From a virus, in the IMG/VR virus record IMGVR_UViG_3300035670_001283, positions 1 through 23,159 of that record: 23,159 nucleotides of DNA; one strand, given 5' to 3'. Of the stretch, positions 1 through 5,632 are shown in pieces. Positions within the stretch are counted from its first letter, which is position 1. The number at the start of each line of letters is the position of its first letter. The notes beneath the pieces are model-generated. The model saw nothing but the letters and a program-made list of their open reading frames with translations. It was not told where the DNA came from and made no database searches. The translations under genes and the position numbers were made by a program.

Positions 1-1
1 G

Positions 2-73
2 GTAATTCGCGACCCCGATCTCCGGATAGCGACAGCAAATCGCAAACAGTCTTTTGATAGTAGGAACCAATGA
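2..73 (+). CDS. 3' end of an upstream gene (partial)
   Basis: An open frame enters from the left edge and gives a 23-residue C-terminal tail ending in ...RKQSFDSRNQ. Its TGA overlaps the ATG of the small terminase in an ATGA arrangement, the same junction used throughout this window, and this is the main reason to believe it. The tail is polar and charged and shows no recognisable domain. Another reading is that this is the untranslated leader of the terminase operon. Confidence 0.4.
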   Translation, partial: VIRDPDLRIATANRKQSFDSRNQ

Positions 74-576
74 TTGCAAATAAACAACAACTCGCAAGCA
101 TTCTCGGAAAGTCGGAAGAATGGCTTACGCAGATGCAAAAAGACCAAACCTTTCCGGTGCTCGAGCGGGGCCGTGGTCGCGCTGGCAGTAAGTACGAGAC
201 GCAAGACGTGATTACTTGGATGCAGACTCGGCAGGTCGAAAACCTTATCGGCGACAAGATTGACATTGAGGAAGCGAAGCGGCGCAAGATGGCGGCAGAG
301 GCGTCGCTTGCGGAAGTCGAGCTCGAAACGGTGCAGGGCAAACTCATCCCAGCAGATCAAATCGAGAAAGAATGGTCTGAGCTCATAATGAATTGTCGTG
401 CCAAACTGTTAAGCATTCCGTCGAAAGTCTCTCCCGAAATCTTTGCGGCTGACGATCTGACCACCGTTAAGGTTTTACTTAAGCAAGCACTTCAAGAGGC
501 ACTCAATGAGTTATCAGTCGGCGGCTCGTCTTTTAGCGAAGATCCGGACGCTCTTTCTACCACCGCCGGACATTAA
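70..576 (+). CDS. Terminase small subunit (Nu1-like)
   Basis: This 168-residue protein looks like a Nu1-type small terminase, which recognises the packaging site on phage DNA and delivers it to the large subunit. Residues 1-55 resemble a winged-helix/MerR-like DNA-binding domain (start MIANKQQLASILGKSEEWL, then an RGRAGSKYETQDVITWM stretch). Residues 60-100 form a charged helix rich in Glu, Lys and Ala, typical of the oligomerisation region. The start has an AGGAA ribosome site at 62-66. The gene overlaps the large terminase by 71 bases, which suggests coupled translation. The identity rests on the fold pattern plus position directly before a GpA-type large subunit; the sequence itself is only moderately diagnostic. 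Confidence 0.85.
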   Translation: MIANKQQLASILGKSEEWLTQMQKDQTFPVLERGRGRAGSKYETQDVITWMQTRQVENLIGDKIDIEEAKRRKMAAEASLAEVELETVQGKLIPADQIEKEWSELIMNCRAKLLSIPSKVSPEIFAADDLTTVKVLLKQALQEALNELSVGGSSFSEDPDALSTTAGH

Positions 577-2341
577 GGTTTCGGACTGGGCCGACGAAGA
601 AAGGCGACTTTCTCCCGAAGCCTCTGCCGAGCCCGGTCAATGGCTGACGAGCAGGGCCGAGTATCAGCGGGGCATTATGGATGCGTTCTCGGACCCGAAC
701 ATCGAGACCGTCGTCATCATGAGCTCGGCGCAGGTCGGCAAGACGGAGATCCTCAACAACGTGATCGGCTACCACGTCAGTCAAGACCCGTCTCCGATGC
801 TGGTCGTGCAACCCACGCTTGATATGGCTCAGACGTGGAGTAAGGACCGGCTGGCTCCGATGTTGCGGGACACGCCGATTTTGCAGGGCTTAGTCAAAGA
901 CCCGAGGGCGAGAGACTCCGGCAACACGACGCTTCACAAGATCTTTCCCGGTGGTCACATTACTGCTTGCGGTGCAAACTCTCCGAGCTCGCTTGCGTCT
1001 CGACCGGTTCGGCTGGTGCTCTGCGATGAGGTTGACCGGTATCCCGTCTCTGCCGGCTCCGAGGGCGACCCAGTCAGTCTCGCTCGGAAAAGGGCAACAA
1101 CCTTTTGGAACCGCAAGATCGGACTGTTTTCGACCCCGACGAACAAAAGCAACTCCCGCATCGAGACTGCTTACGAGGAATCCGACAAGCGGCTTTTCTA
1201 TGTCCCGTGTGGCCATTGTGGACACAAGCAGGTCTTGAAGTGGGCGCAAGTGCGCTGGGAGCCCGACCGACCCGAGACTGCGGCTTATGCTTGCGAAGAC
1301 TGCGGGACGCTTTGGTCAGATGCGGAGCGGGTGCGATCGATCCGGCAGGGCGAATGGGTTGCGACTTCAAGCTCTCGACGGGTTGCGGGTTTTCACCTAT
1401 CCGCCCTTTATTCGCCGTGGACAAACTTAGAGGCCGGCGTGACCGAGTTTCTTGAGGCCAAAAAGCAACCGGCTACTCTGCGGGTTTGGGTAAACACCTA
1501 TTTGGGAGAACCGTGGGAAGAAGCTGGGGAGGCGGTGGACGATTACGCCATTGCGGAGCACCGAGAGGACTGGGGCGAGATGGTCCCGAAGGAAGTCTTG
1601 ATGCTGACCGCAGGGGTTGACGTGCAAGACGACAGGCTTGAGGTTGAGATCGTCGGCTGGGGCCGAGACGAAGAAAGCTGGTCGATTGACTACCGCACCA
1701 TTTATGGCGACCCGAGCTCTCCGGCGGTTTGGTCTGATTTGGACTCAATTCTTGCTCAACGGTTTGAGCGCGAAGACGAGCGAGAGCTTACCGTTCGTGC
1801 GGCTTGCATTGACTCGGGCGGTCACCATACGAGCTCGGTCTACAACTATGTCCGGCCTCGGGAGGGCAAACGATTTTTTGCTATTAAGGGCGTCGGCGGC
1901 GAGGGCAAGCCTTTGGTCGGCAAACCCACCCGCAACAATATCGGGAAGATCAGACTCTTTCCGGTTGGCGTGGACTCGGCGAAGGATTTGCTTTTCTCTC
2001 GGATGCGGATTAAGGAGATCGGTCCCGGCTATATGCATTTCCCACTATCTCGAAGCGACGAATACTTTCGGCAACTGACCGCAGAGAAACTCGTGACGAG
2101 ATATCACAAAGGCTTTTCTCGGCGCGAATGGGTGAAGATTCGACCTCGAAATGAGGCTCTCGACGTGCGGGTTTATGCGATGGCGGCTCTCGGAATACTC
2201 AACTTGAACCTAAACACGCTCGCTAATCGAGAGTTTATGGCCCGAGAAAACCCACCCGAAAAGCCGGAACCTATGCCGACCGCAAGAAATTCACGCCGTT
2301 TGCCGCAAAAAAATAGTAGTTTTGTCAACGGTTGGCGTTAA
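506..2341 (+). CDS. Terminase large subunit (lambda GpA family)
   Basis: This 611-residue packaging motor ATPase and nuclease cuts concatemeric DNA and pumps it into the prohead. The Walker A-like SSAQVGKT lies at residues 73-80 and the Walker B LVLCDE at 170-175. A CxxC...CxxC zinc-ribbon-like element (C235, C238, C263, C266) follows, as in many GpA proteins. The C-terminal RNase H-like nuclease begins near AGVDVQDDRLEVEIVGWG (about 369), with a second acidic strand at CIDSGG (about 435). The length is normal for the family. The start is supported by AGAGG seven bases upstream. GpA-type terminases usually cut at cos sites; no cos site could be identified here. Confidence 0.97.
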   Translation: MSYQSAARLLAKIRTLFLPPPDIKVSDWADEERRLSPEASAEPGQWLTSRAEYQRGIMDAFSDPNIETVVIMSSAQVGKTEILNNVIGYHVSQDPSPMLVVQPTLDMAQTWSKDRLAPMLRDTPILQGLVKDPRARDSGNTTLHKIFPGGHITACGANSPSSLASRPVRLVLCDEVDRYPVSAGSEGDPVSLARKRATTFWNRKIGLFSTPTNKSNSRIETAYEESDKRLFYVPCGHCGHKQVLKWAQVRWEPDRPETAAYACEDCGTLWSDAERVRSIRQGEWVATSSSRRVAGFHLSALYSPWTNLEAGVTEFLEAKKQPATLRVWVNTYLGEPWEEAGEAVDDYAIAEHREDWGEMVPKEVLMLTAGVDVQDDRLEVEIVGWGRDEESWSIDYRTIYGDPSSPAVWSDLDSILAQRFEREDERELTVRAACIDSGGHHTSSVYNYVRPREGKRFFAIKGVGGEGKPLVGKPTRNNIGKIRLFPVGVDSAKDLLFSRMRIKEIGPGYMHFPLSRSDEYFRQLTAEKLVTRYHKGFSRREWVKIRPRNEALDVRVYAMAALGILNLNLNTLANREFMARENPPEKPEPMPTARNSRRLPQKNSSFVNGWR

Positions 2342-2365
2342 AATGATGGAACTCATGAGGGCAGA

Positions 2366-2953
2366 ATGGCGAATTTATTTGATCCCGCACAATCTCCGAC
2401 AGTAGAACCCGAGAAAGTCGTCGTCGGCGACTTCATTCAATGGCGTCGAACCGACCTCGGCTCGGACTATCCGAACACCGAATACACGATGACCTACGTC
2501 GCTCGGATTACCGCTGGCGGCGCGTCTGAGATCCAAATCACCGGTACGGCATACGAAGGCGGGTATCTGTTCACCGTTCCGTCTGCGACCTCCACCAACT
2601 TCACCGCAGGTTTCTACCACTACCAACTTGAGGCGATCCGTAACTCCGACTCGAATCGGATTGTGCTCGAAACTGGTTTCTTCACGGCGGTTGTTGATCT
2701 CGACGTTAACGGCTCGGACCCTCGGACTCATGCCGAGATCATGCTGGCAAAGATTAAGAGTCTGCTCGAGGGTAAGGCCGACGCCGACGTGGCGAACTAT
2801 TCCATTGCGGGGCGGTCACTCACAAAGCTCTCGTTTGATGAGCTCATTAAGGCTCGCGACTACTATCAAGAAGAATACAATAAGGAGGTCCGAGCGCAGA
2901 GAATCGCAAAGGGGCAACCTACCGGCGCAACTGTAAAGGTTAGATTTCTATGA
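2366..2953 (+). CDS. Head-tail joining protein with gpW-like C-terminus
   Basis: This 195-residue protein sits between large terminase and portal, the place of gpW in lambda. The N-terminal 110 residues are beta-rich and Ig-like in feel (alternating hydrophobic strands, many Thr, Ser and Gly). The last 80 residues are helical and match the gpW pattern: a helix ending in LLEGKA, then YSIAGRSLTKLSFDELIKARD and a basic end. gpW is normally about 68 residues, so this looks like gpW with an added domain that may sit at the head-tail connector. A GAGGG site lies upstream of the ATG, and the end overlaps the portal start by 4 bases. The gpW assignment is inference from motif and position. Confidence 0.65.
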   Translation: MANLFDPAQSPTVEPEKVVVGDFIQWRRTDLGSDYPNTEYTMTYVARITAGGASEIQITGTAYEGGYLFTVPSATSTNFTAGFYHYQLEAIRNSDSNRIVLETGFFTAVVDLDVNGSDPRTHAEIMLAKIKSLLEGKADADVANYSIAGRSLTKLSFDELIKARDYYQEEYNKEVRAQRIAKGQPTGATVKVRFL

Positions 2954-4614
2954 AATTTTCCGACCGGCTGAAACGGTTTTTTCAAACTAAGAAGCGGGTC
3001 GCCAAGCGCGAGTATGCGGGAGCGGCAAACGGGCGACTCTTTGCTGACTTTCTGACAAGCACTCGGTCACCCGACTCTGAGATCCGATACGCTCTCAAAG
3101 TCTTGCGGAACCGATGCCGAGATCTCTCAAGAAATAACGAATACGCTCGACGCTACCTCAATTTGCTGAAGACCAACGTGATCGGCGAAAAAGGCATAAA
3201 TCTGCAAGTCAAAGCGAAAAACGAAGACGGCAGTTTTGACCGTATTGGTAACACTATCGTCGAAAATGCGTGGTCTAAATGGTCTCGGCTGGGCAATTGT
3301 ACCGTCGATAAGAAGATGAATTTCGTTGACGCTCAAAACCTCTTTATCGAGAGTTTGGCGCGGGATGGTGAAGTCATCATCCGGATGGTCAATTACAACA
3401 ACCCCGACAAATTTGCGATTGAGTTTATCGAGCCGGACCTACTTGACGACGAAAAGAACGACGTTCTCAAAGATGGCAAGCGCATTCGGATGGGCGTGGA
3501 GCTCGACGAGTATCGCGCCCCGTTAGCATATTGGATGCTGACCGAGCACCCCGGCGATATGGAATACTCTGCTCGCTACACTCGGACCCACATTCGGGTT
3601 CCGTCCGAAAAGATTCTCCACGTCTATATGCCGGACCGCGCTCAACAGACTCGGGGCGTCCCGTGGATGGCCTCTGCAATTCAGTCTCTAAAAATGCTCC
3701 ACGGATACCGCGAGGCCGAGCTTGTCGCGGCCCGAACCGGTGCAAGTAAGATGGGCTTTTTCACGTCTCCGAGTGGCGACGGGTTCACCGCAGATGATAC
3801 GGAAGAACAGTTTGTTCCGATTCTGAATGCCGAGCCCGGTACATTCCACCAACTCCCGCAGGGCGTGGATTTTAAAGCATTCGACCCGACTCACCCAACG
3901 ACCGCATTCGGCGACTTTGAGCGAGCGATTCTGCGGGGCATTGCTTCCGGCCTCGGGGTTTCGTACTACGCGCTGGCGAACGATTTGACCGCAGTTTCTT
4001 ATTCCAGCATTCGTGCGGGAGAGCTTGCGGATCGTGACTTTTACAAAACGCTTCAGCAAGTAACGATCCGGCACTTCGTCGAGCCGGTCTTTAGGGCGTG
4101 GCTTTTGCAAGCGATGACCGCCGGAACAGTCATTCTCCCCATTACCAAATACGGCAAGTTTGCCGACAACGCTCACTTCAGAGCTCGCGGTTTTGCGTGG
4201 GTCGATCCTCAAAGGGAGATCACCGCAAACGTGCTGGCCCTTAACAATGGCATTCTCAGTCTGCAAGACATTGCGAACAACTACGGACGCGACGTGGAGG
4301 AAACCTTCGAGCAGATCGCAATGGAGAAAGAGCTTGCGGGAAGCTACGGGATTGAAATGGCCTTCCAACCGTTTGGGCAGAAGCTACCGGTGCAACCGAC
4401 TATTATTGGCGATCAAGAAGAAGATCCACCCGAGACTGAGGGCCGAATGGAGCAGACGATCAACATTCACCCAGTCTTACACGGTAACTTCGAGGTTAAG
4501 TCGGCTCCGATGGAACTGAACTTGAAGGTTCAGACTGAGGTCAAGAAAGAGACGAAGAAGATTAAACTCGTGCGGGACGCTAAAGGCGTCGTTACCGGAG
4601 CGGTGGAGGAATAA
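2950..4614 (+). CDS. Portal protein (lambda gpB family)
   Basis: This 554-residue protein forms the dodecameric ring at the capsid vertex through which DNA enters and leaves. It shows the lambda-type portal pattern: a basic N-terminus, then a helical segment (ALKVLRNRCRDLSRNNEYARR) and NVIGEKGINLQ. The conserved core follows (NFVDAQNLFIESLARDGEVII, LHVYMPDRAQQTRGVPW and a GLGVSYYALANDLTAVSYSS-like segment near residues 335-360). The acidic, Glu- and Lys-rich C-terminus is also usual. AAAGG precedes the ATG, which overlaps the previous stop (ATGA). No head protease is fused directly to it; that activity is in the 5633 gene. Confidence 0.95.
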   Translation: MKFSDRLKRFFQTKKRVAKREYAGAANGRLFADFLTSTRSPDSEIRYALKVLRNRCRDLSRNNEYARRYLNLLKTNVIGEKGINLQVKAKNEDGSFDRIGNTIVENAWSKWSRLGNCTVDKKMNFVDAQNLFIESLARDGEVIIRMVNYNNPDKFAIEFIEPDLLDDEKNDVLKDGKRIRMGVELDEYRAPLAYWMLTEHPGDMEYSARYTRTHIRVPSEKILHVYMPDRAQQTRGVPWMASAIQSLKMLHGYREAELVAARTGASKMGFFTSPSGDGFTADDTEEQFVPILNAEPGTFHQLPQGVDFKAFDPTHPTTAFGDFERAILRGIASGLGVSYYALANDLTAVSYSSIRAGELADRDFYKTLQQVTIRHFVEPVFRAWLLQAMTAGTVILPITKYGKFADNAHFRARGFAWVDPQREITANVLALNNGILSLQDIANNYGRDVEETFEQIAMEKELAGSYGIEMAFQPFGQKLPVQPTIIGDQEEDPPETEGRMEQTINIHPVLHGNFEVKSAPMELNLKVQTEVKKETKKIKLVRDAKGVVTGAVEE

Positions 4615-5027
4615 TGGCAATCACAAGCGCAATTTGTAACAGTTATAAGCAGGAAATCTTAGAGGGCGTTCACGCCTCCACCGACACCTATAAGATTGCT
4701 CTGTTTGAATCCAATGCGAATCTTAGTGCGGCAACAACGGCCTACTCAACCTCGGGAGAGGTTTCGGGGACCGGCTACGTTGCCGGCGGCGAAACGCTGA
4801 CCGGATTCTCTTCGGGTCTCTCCGGCTCGACCGCATTTTTGACGTTCACCGATCCTTCGTGGGCCGATTCCACGATCACCGCTCGCGGTTGCATGATCTA
4901 CAACTCCAGCAAATCGAACAAAGCGGTTGCGGTCTTCAACTTCGGGCAAAACGTCTCTAGCGTAAACGGCACGTTCACGGTGGACTTTCCCGGAACTGGC
5001 GCGTCAAGTCTTATCCGGATCGCATGA
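4614..5027 (+). CDS. Beta-rich phage structural protein
   Basis: This 137-residue protein is rich in Ser, Thr, Gly and Ala, with regular short strands. It carries a pattern I associate with virion proteins of marine and other environmental phages: an N-terminal SYKQEILEGVHAS segment, GYVAGGETLTGFS, and RGCMIYNSSKSNKAVAVFNFG. The precise role is not known to me. Its place between portal and capsid genes suggests a capsid decoration or neck protein. The start overlaps the portal stop (TAATG) and the end overlaps the next start (ATGA), so it is translationally coupled on both sides. Confidence 0.75.
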   Translation: MAITSAICNSYKQEILEGVHASTDTYKIALFESNANLSAATTAYSTSGEVSGTGYVAGGETLTGFSSGLSGSTAFLTFTDPSWADSTITARGCMIYNSSKSNKAVAVFNFGQNVSSVNGTFTVDFPGTGASSLIRIA

Positions 5028-5632
5028 TTCTTTTTGACGACGGTTTCGGTCTTTTTGACGACGCCGCAGGGGATTTCGATGATGCCGGTGTAGTTAACTC
5101 GACCGCAGTCGTCACCGGCATCGAAGCAACCTCCGCGTTTCAAACCGTTACCGCAAGCGGCATTCAGTCACCCACCGCGATAGTATCGGGCATCGAGCTT
5201 ACTTCAGCATTCGGAACGGTCTCGGGATTTGCGGGATCAAAAATTGAGCTTGCGGGATTGGAAGCCACCGCTAGCGTTTCGGAGGTTATTGCGCTGGGGA
5301 CCGGATCGGGAATAGCTACGGTCGAAGGTGTAGCGTCTAACGCTACAACCGGAACAGTCACCGCAGTCGGTCAAGCGGTCAAGAAAGGGAGAAAGAGAAA
5401 TGCTAAATTCCTTCCGTTCACGGCAAGACCCGTCACGATACAACGCGATGGTCGAGCGCAGATTGCAACGCAAACTCTCGAAAGCGGGTTTGCTGAACTC
5501 ACCGCCGCAGGAGCCCACAACGCTCGCGCAAATGTCAGAGGCTTGCAACTCAAAACAGTATGTCGGATTCCGAGCGTTGATGCGATAATCAATCCATCTG
5601 ACGACGAACTCATTTGGTTATTGGCGGCATAA
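5024..5632 (+). CDS. Repeat-containing structural protein with acidic FDD head
   Basis: Residues 1-22 of this 202-residue protein are almost entirely F, D, G, L and A (FDDGFGLFDD, then GDFDDAG). Residues 26-117 hold about four degenerate copies of a roughly 22-residue beta-type repeat of the form tAxVsGIEaTSAFgTVtasG. A basic linker (KKGRKR, 121-125) follows. A second repeat-like part (residues 140-185, for example ARANVRGLQLKT) keeps the same character, which argues that this frame is coding to the end. The repeats suggest a trimeric or fibrous virion appendage, perhaps on the head. The FDD motif recurs in the gpJ-like tail protein at 14945. The function is otherwise unknown. Confidence 0.75.
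   Translation: MILFDDGFGLFDDAAGDFDDAGVVNSTAVVTGIEATSAFQTVTASGIQSPTAIVSGIELTSAFGTVSGFAGSKIELAGLEATASVSEVIALGTGSGIATVEGVASNATTGTVTAVGQAVKKGRKRNAKFLPFTARPVTIQRDGRAQIATQTLESGFAELTAAGAHNARANVRGLQLKTVCRIPSVDAIINPSDDELIWLLAA
5400..5588 (+). CDS. Candidate overlapping small ORF
   Basis: A 62-residue frame lies wholly inside the 3' part of the repeat-protein gene, in another phase. It is preceded by a purine-rich GGGAGAAAGAGAA tract that could serve as a ribosome site. The product is basic and protein-like (MVERRLQRKLSKAG, then EPTTLAQMSEACNSKQYVGF). I do not recognise it. The host frame seems genuine because its repeats continue through the overlap, so this is either a true overprinted gene or a chance open frame. 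The ribosome-site context is the only positive evidence. Confidence 0.25.
   Translation: MLNSFRSRQDPSRYNAMVERRLQRKLSKAGLLNSPPQEPTTLAQMSEACNSKQYVGFRALMR

Noticed and set aside
42-52. GCAAACAGTCT upstream of the terminase, also at 21414-21424 in the promoter
   Set aside because: An 11-base match is easily chance at this length, and the copy at 42 lacks the left arm of the promoter dyad.
1-69. Possible cos or packaging site before the small terminase
   Set aside because: No paired nicking symmetry or repeated binding sites are visible, and only 69 bases are present.
2341-2353. 13-base repeat AATGATGGAACTC at 2341 and again at about 19440
   Set aside because: A few 13-base repeats are expected by chance in 23 kb, and the two copies lead to unrelated downstream frames.
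3688-4368. 226-residue open frame on the minus strand within the portal gene
   Set aside because: It is antisense to a clear portal gene, has no recognisable motif or ribosome site, and its length follows from the codon bias of the + strand gene.
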